DNA of 45,715 nucleotides from Mesostigma viride (taxonomy: Eukaryota > Streptophyta > Mesostigmatophyceae > Mesostigmatales > Mesostigmataceae), in NCBI GenBank assembly GCA_009746045.1, contig RPFO01001104.1, positions 1 to 45,715 of the forward strand, read 5' to 3'. Each line of letters starts with the position of its first letter. The first letter of the stretch is position 1. Below the pieces are notes generated by a model. That model was not told where the DNA came from. It saw only the letters and a list, made by a program, of their open reading frames with translations, and ran no database searches. Both the position numbers and the translations under genes were made by a program. Shown here in pieces: positions 7,394 to 14,666 of this stretch.

Positions 7394-8028
7394 ATGTCTT
7401 TTCTGGCCGGCGCGATGGCGAGGATGATACCCATGATGGCGAGGATGAGGTCTGTCTCCATGGGTAGCAGGATGCTAAGGCCCGGTGGCGCGCCGAGACT
7501 GGGCGGTCCAAAACCCGCGTCGGCACCTAAGCCCGCCGCCACGCCAGCCAAGGGGGGGCTCCCGCATCGGCACAAACGCCTAAGCCCGCTACCACGCCGG
7601 CCAAGAGTGCCTCTTCCGCGTCGGCACAAAAGCCCGCCAACACGTCTGATCCAAAAGAGGAATCGTTCCTTTCCAGCATGTTCAAGAGCGCGGCAGGGGC
7701 CGCGGTGGGCTTCGGCGTGTTCGAAGGCCTCGGGGCCTTGTTCGGCGGGAAGAAGAGCCCTCCTTCTCCGAGCAGTGCCATTCCCGGTCCGGGGTCCAGC
7801 GACCCACAACAACTACAACAACAGCAACAACAACAAGAGGGCGAGGGGCGCGCGGGGCTGATTATAACCCTCATGTTCCTCGCCGTCGTCGGCGCGCTCG
7901 TGTATTATTTGGTACGCAGCAAGCAGGGGGGGGTGAGCCTACGAATCCCCAAGCCTTCGTTCTCAGCATCTATGCTTCCGACCCCCCGCCTGTCCCGTCA
8001 CTCCCGGCGACCCCGCTCGCCGGCCTAG
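7394..8028 (+). CDS. Single-span membrane protein (paralog B), frameshifted at a G7 run
   Basis: This is the paralog of the gene at 6864, with the same order: N-terminus, Ala/Gly-rich FKSAAGAAVGFGVFEGLGAL, polyglutamine linker and hydrophobic span (GLIITLMFLAVVGALVYYLV). The N-terminal part reads from 7394 through PKPAATPAK. The rest reads in the -1 frame, open from the G7 run at 7552-7558 to the stop at 8028. One more G, or a -1 slip on G-GGG-GGG, joins the two parts. An internal ATG at 7678 could also start a shorter form. It is likely a virion or envelope protein. Confidence 0.7.
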
Positions 8029-8048
8029 CGGACATCGCCCCCGCATGA

Positions 8049-11000
8049 TCAGCGCACGGGGCAGGCGCCGCTGAGACAGTCGGCGTCCAGGTTGTCCGTC
8101 TCCGCGTGGACGATGCCGACGTAGTCGACGGGGAGAATGCGCGAGGTGTACTTTTTGAAATCGGACTCGGACACCACTTCCTGGGGCAGGTAGCTGTATC
8201 CCAGGTCCGCCGCGTTCTTGGTGGGGTCCACTCGCAGCAGGAAGGAGACGCCCACGTAGGAGTCCCAATTGTTCTCCAGCCAGTGCAGGATCGAGGGGAT
8301 CTCTGTGGGGTCGTAGGACACGGTGCAGGACACGTTCTGTTCGCAGTAGTTCTCCATGAGGCTCTTGTACCTCTCCAGCTGTTCGATGGCCGTCTCGGTG
8401 TTGACTTCCACCTCCTCCGTCGAGCCGTCCTTGCGAGTGACCGTCATCTTGGTGAAGGGCACCGTGCAGAACTCGACGGGGAAGGTGACGAGCACCGAGT
8501 CGGACTCAAACGGTTTGTCGACGACCTTGTAGTTGGCCTTCTTGAACCGCTCGACCAGCGGGTCGTGCTTGGAGTAGGTGATGTTGTTGAAGATGTACCT
8601 CCCGAGGGGCTTGTGGACGCCCTCGGGCACCTCCCCCCACTGCCTGGTGCTCATGATCTTGGACAGGGTGCCGCTGGGCTTGATGCACGTGACGTTCTTT
8701 GGCAGGGGCTTTCCGAGCTCCCTGGCCATCTGGTAGGCGGAGGACACTGCCACGTTCTTCATTCTGCGGAAGTCGTAGGGGTGCAGGTCGGGCCTGGCCA
8801 CGATTCCGGTCAGGCCCACGCCGCACAGGTGTAGGAACTCGTTGTTGAGGTGCCAGGCCTCTTGCAGTATCTCATCCCTCAAGTCCACCAACGTCTGGCG
8901 ATAGTTCATGCGACTGGCCAGGACGAGCGCGCGCTCCAGCCCGGCCTTGTTGCCCTCCTGGAACGCGGTGAGGTTGACTTCGGTGAGGTTGCAGAAGGAC
9001 TTGTTGCCGAGGAGGATCTCGCTGCATGTGCCAACACACAAGACAAAGGGCTAACTGATGGTGGTGACTTTGACATCAATGCCGTATGCCTTGCCTAGAT
9101 TCACCATCTGGGTAGTGGGGTCGCGTTTCCAAGCCGCCTGATCTTCTAGGTTTCTGCAGAAGAGGTTAAAACTAGCCCACTCGGGAGACAAGCGGGGGGG
9201 CGTCCAGCTGTCGCCGGTGTCGTTGAACAGCCGTACGCTCTCGTCATGTAAGCCCGAAATACCAGAAATGTATACCAGAAATGGCTCGGTCATCAATACT
9301 ATCTTTCTGATTTCGTCAAAGTTCGAGGCGTGAATGATATGAGAAGTAAGCTCATCCATCATCTGTATAGAGTCTTTGAAGCCCAGCTCAGTTGGTCTCG
9401 CATGTTTAGTGCCCTGAACAGCGTGCGCACTTTGTTCAGAAATTCGATTCTGTGCATCTGTGGACATGATCCACGAGTGCTCTTTGCTGAAATGCTCGAT
9501 CCATCTAGCATATGTGCTGAACGCGCTCTTGCACGTAAACATGGATGGGCATCTATAAAGGAACGGTTTCTTACTAACTTTCCCCATCAGATACAAAATA
9601 CACAAAGGAATTTTGGTCTGGCACATGCGCGCGCTTACACTTTATCTTATCGTCTTGAAATACAAACAGGTGTTGGAGTTTGTGGGGCCGTCCCCAGAAA
9701 GCACTGGACGCATCGGGCTTGGGGAGGGCGGAGAGAGGGGGGAGGTGTGGGCATATCTAGATTCACACCCCGAGCTGAGATGCTTGCAACCAGCGAAACG
9801 CAGCAAGGGGACGGTTCGTAGGGTGGGCAGGCTTTCTCGTACCAGCAGGGATTGCACCCTTTACACCATGGCGCGCGCTTGGTGGCGACTCCGAGGTTGA
9901 AGAGGCCCGGCTCGGATCCGCCGGAGTCGAGCATGATGGCGAAGATCTCCTCCAGCTGTTTCTTCGAAGGCCGCTTGCGGAAGATGAGGCTGTTGTTGGA
10001 CTGCTGGCGGTGTGCGTGCGACACCCACCACTCCTTCTTGGCGGCTGCGAACTCCTTCCACTCGGGGTCGCCGTAGTCCATGAGCGCGATCTCGGCGGAC
10101 CGGCGACTGCTCAACATCGTGCCCAGGTGGTTCACGATGTCTAAGATGTCCATCTTGGTGAGCAGCTGGTCGGCGCGCATGGACAGGATCTTGGCGATGG
10201 CCAGGAACGCCCTGGAGATGTTCTCGTCACCCGAGCTCTGTGTGGTGATAAATGACAGACGGGGCATGTGGAATGGACGTGCATGCGGCACCACTCCTGT
10301 CAGGCAAACAGTGGTACAGTCTTCCCGCGTGTCCGGTGGTGCGTCACACCACAGCTGAAATTGTCCGTCAAAAGGTAAGGATGTCCGCGCTCGTCCACTA
10401 CCTGACGCCCGCGGACGGGGCGAAGGAGGACGCCAGGTTTGCAGGCAAGATCAGGGTGACGGACGATGGCAGAATTTCTGTGTATGATGCAATGGCAGCT
10501 ATCGGGATTTCACCACCCAAGGTTTACTGGTCGCGTATTGGGAAGGACCACCCCGAAGTGGTAACTGGTTGTTACCACTTCCGATTTCCCGGCCAGGGCC
10601 AGCGAGACACCCCTGTCACTGACCGCCAAGGGATGACCAAGATCATAATGCTGCTACCCGGCAAGATTGCGGCCAAGTTCAGGGACCAGGTGTCGGTCCT
10701 CCTCGAGCGCTACCTTAATGCTGACCGCTCTTTGGCTGAGGACATTCTGAAGAGGGCGGATGCCAATGACGGCACCATCACCAACCTGGATGAGCACCCG
10801 CGTGTACGAAGCTCCTGGGCAGCCAAGGCGCTTAACGATTCTATCAAAGGCTACATGGACACAAACAAAAACTGCGGTCTCCTCTACCCTTATGTGCACG
10901 ACACAAACAACAGGGCTGTCACTGGGAAGAGTGCTAGCGAGTTGAAGGCCATGTATGGAGCTGCCAGGTCTTCGTCGGCACGCGACCTTACCAGCGAAGA

Positions 11001-12858
11001 GCAGAGCGCTGCACTGTTTTTCCTCCAAGTTTGCGAGGCTAAAGAGATCCAACGGTCGGGTGAAAACCCGCTCACCGTTGCTAAGAGGGACAGGGAACTG
11101 TTTGAGCCGGTGTTCAAGGCCAAAGGGCTCCATGACAGTTTCGCAGACAGGGAGTGTGTTAAGAGCAATGCAAAGGTCATGAGGCTCAGCCAGAAGGCTA
11201 ACAAGGTAGCTGCAGCCGTAACTATCAACGGTGGTGTTGGGGCTATGGCACAATCTTCGTAGGCGTCCGTTAGTGCGTCACACCAATGAGGAGGTTGTTT
11301 AAGCACTTGTGCCAAAAAGACATGGATACGCCTTAAAGAGGCAAACCCGGAAGTGGTGACAATTTGTCACCACTTCCGATTCCCTTGTCCTGGCCAGTGA
11401 GAGACGGACAATCAAAACAAAGCAAACAGTGTTCGATACAAGTAGCAGCCACTCACAACCCAGCCGTATCCTCGCAGACGCTCCCCGGGGGGTCTTATTT
11501 CGGCGAAGTCGAGGACGAGGTGGTCGGCCGGGTACTTGCCGGCGAGCAGTTTGCCCGCCGCCTTGGCCCACGCGACCGCCGAATCGCCCACGCTGATTCG
11601 CCAGGTCTTGGACATCGGCTCCCATGTCTCCTGGTTGGACTCCCTCCCCCCACTCGCGACCCTCGTAGACCGGATGACGGAGATGTCAGGGATGGCCTGC
11701 GCGAACCCGTTCAGAGTGCCGGTCACTGGCACGAACCCGACCCTGCAGCAGACGCGTGATGTGCGTTCGATCGGGTGTTTTTGTGTGCCGTTAGTAACGA
11801 GGATGGACGCACCGAAAGAGGATTGGAGGGCGAGTATGGACGCGAGACATAAGAATGAAGTCATGTCAGCTGACGAGCTCGCCGACGAGTGTCTAATAAA
11901 GGTGTATTTCGCAAACAAGATTCGCCAAGCTCGCTTCAAAAACCTGGAGGTCGATCAGGACTTATTGGAATACGCGATCCGCACCAAGTCTGTACTGGGA
12001 CGAGCCTACCGCCGCCGTTCAGACTTCATTCGTATGGGTCCGGTCGTCGTCGGATGCGATCACGGATGCTTTCATGGCGACAACTCTCACGGTCAAGGGG
12101 CCAATACGTGTGGCGCCAATTGTACCGATGATGCATACACCGGCAAAGACAGAAACAAGGATATCCTGATGACGTGCAAGCGGCAGATAGATAACAGCGA
12201 TGTCGTGATCGCGACCATCAACAAGGAGGCGGACTGTCACGGAACCTTGATGGAGATCGGGTATGCTCACGGACGCGGCATCCCCGTGCTGGTCATGTTC
12301 GATCCAGAAATGAGCGAGGAGGCGAGACGAGAATTTTGGTTTGCGGCTCAAATGTCACAGTCTCGGCCTCTCCCGTACCACCACCGGTACATTTTTCGTC
12401 ACGTGAAAGAGCTGTCGCCGTTCTTGGATTACAAGCAATACCGGAATTACATCAAATCCCTCCTCAAATATAGATGTGACTCACCCGCACCCCTGGAGTA
12501 GAAGCCACAGGACGTCCACCACGTCGTAGACGGTCTCCACCTCGGTGAAGCTGCAGTTGAACATGCACGACTCCCTCCGCCGGCTCAGCTCGGTCCCCCC
12601 CAGGAACAGCGTGCGGCCGGCGGGGGCGATCCTCCTGTTGAGGATGTGGTGGTGCAGCTCGGAGAGCTCGTCCATCTCGATGGAGTTCAGAGGCTGCCCT
12701 TTCGCCCTGACCCACAGCCACTTTTGGTGGCCCACGACCCTGTCGACCACGTTTTCCCACGTCTCGAGCCGTCCGCTGCCGTCGATGGGGCGATGGTACG
12801 TCCTCAGTTCGATCGCCATGGCCCTGTCGGTGGGCGTGGTGACGGCGGAGTCCGTCAT
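8049..12858 (-). CDS. Adenosylcobalamin-dependent ribonucleoside-triphosphate reductase (class II), four exons
   Basis: Exons on the minus strand are 12858-12485, 11742-11457, 10237-9843 and 9021-8049. They total 2,028 bases, an exact multiple of three, giving 675 residues, slightly shorter than most of this family. The class II monomeric RTPR signature runs through all exons: RRRESCMFNCSF (first redox Cys), LLQGCG|VGF, GGREsNQET, EIRPPGERLRGYGWV|SSGDEN, SSRRSAEIAL, KGCNPC|CEILLGNKSFCN (radical-bearing Cys with the catalytic Asn and Glu), IKPSGTLSKI, and the C-terminal C-x4-C pair DCLSGACPVR. The enzyme reduces ribonucleoside triphosphates to deoxy forms using adenosylcobalamin. The start at 12858 could also be the internal Met of MAIELRTYHRP. 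Unspliced RNA could not give the enzyme. Confidence 0.92.
9022..9842 (-). other. RTPR intron 3 (GT-AG, 821 bases, phase 2)
   Basis: The donor is GTACGAG after AATCCCTGCTG, a weaker match than the other two. The acceptor is GCACATGCAG. Splicing produces NPCCEILLGNKSFCN, so the intron interrupts the catalytic N-x-C-x-E motif directly after the radical cysteine codon plus two bases. The intron carries an ORF on the same strand as the reductase (9626 to 9051). Confidence 0.82.
9051..9626 (-). CDS. Intron-borne ORF with a C2H2-like finger, up to 191 residues
   Basis: The start is either Met at 9626 or, more likely, Met at 9587 (MGKVSKKPFLYRC), giving 178 residues. Close to the N-terminus, RCPSMFTCKSAFSTYARWIE followed by HFSKEH has the order C-x5-C-x12-H-x4-H, a degenerate C2H2 finger. 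The remainder is acidic and unrecognised, ending just 29 bases before the intron 3 acceptor. It lies in the sense orientation, unlike the ORFs in introns 1 and 2. It is not a recognisable LAGLIDADG, GIY-YIG or HNH nuclease. Confidence 0.55.
   Translation of the reverse strand: MCQTKIPLCILYLMGKVSKKPFLYRCPSMFTCKSAFSTYARWIEHFSKEHSWIMSTDAQNRISEQSAHAVQGTKHARPTELGFKDSIQMMDELTSHIIHASNFDEIRKIVLMTEPFLVYISGISGLHDESVRLFNDTGDSWTPPRLSPEWASFNLFCRNLEDQAAWKRDPTTQMVNLGKAYGIDVKVTTIS
10381..11262 (+). CDS. KilA-N/Bro-type DNA-binding protein, 293 residues, nested antisense in RTPR intron 2
   Basis: The N-terminal 110 residues carry the pattern of the KilA-N/Bro-N/MSV199 superfamily: DDGRISVYDAMAAIG, HFRFPGQGQRDTPVTD and IIMLLPGKIAAKFRDQ, followed by VLLERYLNADRSLAEDI. 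Such domains bind DNA and are common in large DNA viruses, phages and their mobile genes. The C-terminal half is helical and unrecognised. ATG at 10381 is chosen because the motif starts soon after it. The frame is open further upstream but reads as unlikely protein. A perfect 11-bp inverted repeat lies within the coding sequence at 10555-10581. Confidence 0.78.
   Translation: MSALVHYLTPADGAKEDARFAGKIRVTDDGRISVYDAMAAIGISPPKVYWSRIGKDHPEVVTGCYHFRFPGQGQRDTPVTDRQGMTKIIMLLPGKIAAKFRDQVSVLLERYLNADRSLAEDILKRADANDGTITNLDEHPRVRSSWAAKALNDSIKGYMDTNKNCGLLYPYVHDTNNRAVTGKSASELKAMYGAARSSSARDLTSEEQSAALFFLQVCEAKEIQRSGENPLTVAKRDRELFEPVFKAKGLHDSFADRECVKSNAKVMRLSQKANKVAAAVTINGGVGAMAQSS
10555..10581. repeat. Inverted repeat inside the KilA-N coding sequence
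   Basis: GAAGTGGTAAC at 10555-10565 and GTTACCACTTC at 10571-10581 are perfect 11-bp arms around a five-base loop. The same hairpin, with one paired change in both arms, occurs in the decayed copy at 11349-11377. Confidence 0.85.
11331..11402 (+). pseudogene. Decayed fragment of a second KilA-N gene copy
   Basis: One frame reads KEANPEVVTICHHFRFPCPG followed by Q, a stop and ET. It aligns with GKDHPEVVTGCYHFRFPGQG followed by QRDT of the intact gene at 10538-10612. The stop codon and the absence of flanking similarity show that it is a relic. It lies in RTPR intron 2 between the intact KilA-N gene and exon 2. The copy keeps a perfect 12-bp hairpin at 11349-11377. Confidence 0.75.
11743..12484 (-). 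other. RTPR intron 1 (GT-AG, 742 bases, phase 2)
   Basis: The donor is GTGAGT immediately after CAGGGGTGCGG and the acceptor is CTGCTGCAG. Splicing restores QGCGVGFVPV, the expected conserved RTPR sequence. A perfect TACTAAC branch-point box lies at 11796-11790, with its branch A 48 bases before the acceptor. The intron contains an antisense gene (11803 to 12501) whose last 17 bases run into exon 1. The ends do not fit group II introns (GUGYG...AY), and the features fit a spliceosomal intron. Confidence 0.88.
11803..12501 (+). CDS. Nucleoside 2-deoxyribosyltransferase-like protein, 232 residues, nested antisense in RTPR intron 1
   Basis: The core of the protein has the Rossmann-like pattern of the deoxyribosyltransferase superfamily: a leading strand MGPVVVGCDHG (about 78-88), SDVVIATI (132-139), then DCHGTLMEIGYAHGRGIPVL (144-163). 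The Glu in GTLMEIG (residue 151) is the position of the nucleophile in this family. These enzymes move deoxyribose between bases or hydrolyse deoxynucleotides, so a link with the surrounding reductase gene is natural. The N-terminal 75 residues are helical and unrecognised. Several extra Cys/His residues at 85-106 are unusual for the family. ATG at 11803 is preferred because upstream sequence in the frame is reductase exon 2. The stop lies inside exon 1. Confidence 0.72.
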   Translation: MDAPKEDWRASMDARHKNEVMSADELADECLIKVYFANKIRQARFKNLEVDQDLLEYAIRTKSVLGRAYRRRSDFIRMGPVVVGCDHGCFHGDNSHGQGANTCGANCTDDAYTGKDRNKDILMTCKRQIDNSDVVIATINKEADCHGTLMEIGYAHGRGIPVLVMFDPEMSEEARREFWFAAQMSQSRPLPYHHRYIFRHVKELSPFLDYKQYRNYIKSLLKYRCDSPAPLE

Positions 12859-12955
12859 GTGTCCAGCCGCGTTGTATATCTAGTTACGCAGATTATTGTC
12901 GGTCGGTAAGCACACACGAGCGCTAAATATTTTCTAGAGATGTAAGTATAACTCC

Positions 12956-13209
12956 ATGGTTCACGTCAACGTCGGTCCCATCGCCATCTGCGCCGTCTCC
13001 GCCTTCATCCTCTTCCACACGTCCACGAGCATCTGCGCTCTCCGCAAGGACGGGTTCAAGTCGTGCAAGACCTCCCCCCCGATTGGAAGTGTTTCTGGAC
13101 GAAGTGGGGCGTCATGATCCTGGGTCTCGGCGCGGCGAGTATGCTGTTGTGGAAGGCTCACATCGAGGACGCGAAACTGCGGGGGGGTTTCCGTGATGTC
13201 CTCATGTAG
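12956..13209 (+). CDS. Small two-span membrane protein, frameshifted at a C7 run
   Basis: From ATG at 12956 the frame encodes a hydrophobic N-terminal segment (VGPIAICAVSAFILF). It then runs to the C7 run at 13074-13080, after which it stops early. The next frame continues with a coherent second half (WKCFWTKWGVMILGLGAASM) to TAG at 13207-13209. One more C restores an 84-residue protein with two hydrophobic segments and several Cys residues in the loop between them. It sits 30 bases before another membrane protein on the same strand. The function is unknown, perhaps a virion membrane component. Confidence 0.6.
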
Positions 13210-13239
13210 AAAAATGCCGCAGTACTAACTATATACGAG

Positions 13240-13596
13240 ATGGACTACGCCCACAAGCCCTGGATCCCGGCGCTGGTCACGGCGATACCGCAAATGGCGC
13301 TACTCGGGATCGCGATTTTCCTCCTCGTGCGCGTACGATCGTCCGTGTCAGACTCCATCGCGTCCTTGTGGTGTACGTTCACGTTGCGTCCAGGCGAACA
13401 GGAGTGCAAGGAGAAGACGTCGGCTAACGTCGAGGACATGTTCGGAGGCACGGTCGGCGTGGTTGCAGCCGGTGCGGTCGGTGCGTTCGGTCTTTCTAAA
13501 CTGATGCAAAGGCGCAACCGCCCCGTGGTCGTGGAAGGGCCTCAGCGACCCTACTCGACGTCGCCGTGGAGACCACGCGGACGGGGCAAGTTTTGA
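13240..13596 (+). CDS. Two-span membrane protein, 118 residues
   Basis: Two hydrophobic segments are visible: IPQMALLGIAIFLLVRV at about 16-32 and GGTVGVVAAGAVGAFGLSKL at about 69-88. Between them is a loop with two Cys (CTFTLRPGEQEC). The C-terminus is Arg/Pro-rich and basic. ACTATATACGAG directly precedes the ATG and is probably part of the promoter. The loop cysteines resemble those in the upstream neighbour, so the pair may work in the same membrane. No family is recognised. Confidence 0.7.
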   Translation: MDYAHKPWIPALVTAIPQMALLGIAIFLLVRVRSSVSDSIASLWCTFTLRPGEQECKEKTSANVEDMFGGTVGVVAAGAVGAFGLSKLMQRRNRPVVVEGPQRPYSTSPWRPRGRGKF

Positions 13597-13611
13597 CTCA
13601 CGTAAATTGAT

Positions 13612-13932
13612 TCAGTCCTTTTTATTAATAAATTTACGTTTCACTCCACCCAGAAGTGTCTTTAATACAATTTGCAATGTTTTGTACAGCATCACCCATA
13701 GTATGACCGTTTTAAGGAGAACGTGCACGCTCTCGAACCGGTCATCTATAACTTCGTCGCAATAATCGGGCCGCTCTTTCCACAACTCGGACGATGTGGA
13801 CGTCATTTGAGCGCATATGTCGTGTTTTTCCATGTTCATCCAGAAACCCATATCCCCGAAGTGTGGACCCTTCAAAAACAGGTCCTTAAGTGGTTTTTTC
13901 ACCACGGCCTCGTACACGAAGGCCATGAACAC
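13612..13932 (-). CDS. Small membrane-associated protein, 106 residues
   Basis: An acidic/aromatic N-terminal half (GDMGFWMNMEKHDICAQM) is followed by one hydrophobic stretch at about 71-90 (VLLKTVILWVMLYKTLQIVL) and a basic tail ending KRKFINKKD. This looks like a tail-anchored protein with a cytoplasmic N-terminus. The 3' end faces the gene at 13596 across 15 bases of AT-rich DNA. The function is unknown. Confidence 0.65.
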   Translation of the reverse strand: MFMAFVYEAVVKKPLKDLFLKGPHFGDMGFWMNMEKHDICAQMTSTSSELWKERPDYCDEVIDDRFESVHVLLKTVILWVMLYKTLQIVLKTLLGGVKRKFINKKD

Positions 13933-13966
13933 CCTATGCGATATACAATCGATTTTTAAACGCGCG

Positions 13967-14629
13967 TCACTCGAACTTCACAACGAACCGCTGTCGGACC
14001 TGCTTCACTTGCGGCCTCACGATGACCGCGAGGTCCGAGGCCTTGCACCGGTTGCGGCACTTCACTATCTTCCCGGCTCGGATGCGGACGTTTAGGACCT
14101 TGTCTTTGCACTTGGGCAGGTCGGACCTGATCAGCTCGTGGTGGCGCCTGGCGTATTCGATGACGCCGTTCAGGATCGCCCACCGAAAGAAGTTCATTTG
14201 GCCGGGGGTGGTGGTGATCTCCCTCTCCCCCTCGGCGAGCTTGGTCTTCCTCCTCCTGGCGAAGGGGTCGAACATGCGCTTGGAGTAGAAGTCCAGCTGC
14301 TCGCGGTAGGACATGTACAGGTTGAACGGGATGGAGCTGCCCTGGACGCAGTACTCGACCCTGTGCGTCTTCGCGTAGTTGGTGACCAGCCATTCGATCA
14401 CGCGGAGGGACAGGCCGGACGACTTCTTCTTCCCTTCTGGGTTGGCGAACTCGTACAGCGTCTCGAAGTTGTCCTTGCTTCCGTAGAAACGCTGCAGAGA
14501 TCGCTCCAGAAGGTCCATAGCGTCCGATGCGTGCCCAGTCTCGCTATATACGAGAGATAAATATTTGGCGAGCGTCCACCTCGTCCCGGTGTCCTGGCGC
14601 AGGACGCGGTCATGCGGGATGCGCGTCAA
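13967..14629 (-). CDS. Conserved-looking giant-virus hypothetical protein, 220 residues
   Basis: The protein is basic and globular. Segments such as SSIPFNLYMSYREQLDFYSK, KRMFDPFARR and GQMNFFRWAILNGVIEYAR are reminiscent of a conserved unknown protein family of large DNA viruses, but I cannot name the family from sequence alone. The N-terminal 60 residues are helical (LSLVYSETGHASDAMDLLER). It is divergently arranged with the giant coiled-coil gene. The 37 bases between them are AT-rich (TTTTATAGTACTATGAA) and probably act as a shared promoter. Confidence 0.7.
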   Translation of the reverse strand: MTRIPHDRVLRQDTGTRWTLAKYLSLVYSETGHASDAMDLLERSLQRFYGSKDNFETLYEFANPEGKKKSSGLSLRVIEWLVTNYAKTHRVEYCVQGSSIPFNLYMSYREQLDFYSKRMFDPFARRRKTKLAEGEREITTTPGQMNFFRWAILNGVIEYARRHHELIRSDLPKCKDKVLNVRIRAGKIVKCRNRCKASDLAVIVRPQVKQVRQRFVVKFE

Positions 14630-14666
14630 GCTAGGAGATTATCTGGTTTTATAGTACTATGAACGC

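Larger units (their letters stand above)
10238..11456 (-). other. RTPR intron 2 (GT-AG, 1,219 bases, phase 0)
   Basis: The donor is GTTGTGAGT, with the intron beginning GTGAGT, and the acceptor is ACCACACAG. Splicing gives GYGWV|SSGDEN, the expected conserved sequence. The intron holds an antisense KilA-N/Bro gene and a decayed second copy of its core. Short blocks recur at both sides of the gene: GCAAACAGTG at about 10304 and 11423, and GTCCG followed by TGCGTCACACCA at about 10330 and 11266. These are possible relics of an insertion. Confidence 0.85.

Noticed and set aside
9022-12484. Inteins or group I/II introns in the reductase gene
   Set aside because: The insertions are not in frame with the exons and have no intein splice motifs. 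Their ends are GT...AG with a TACTAAC box, not the GUGYG...AY ends of group II introns, and I see no group I core.
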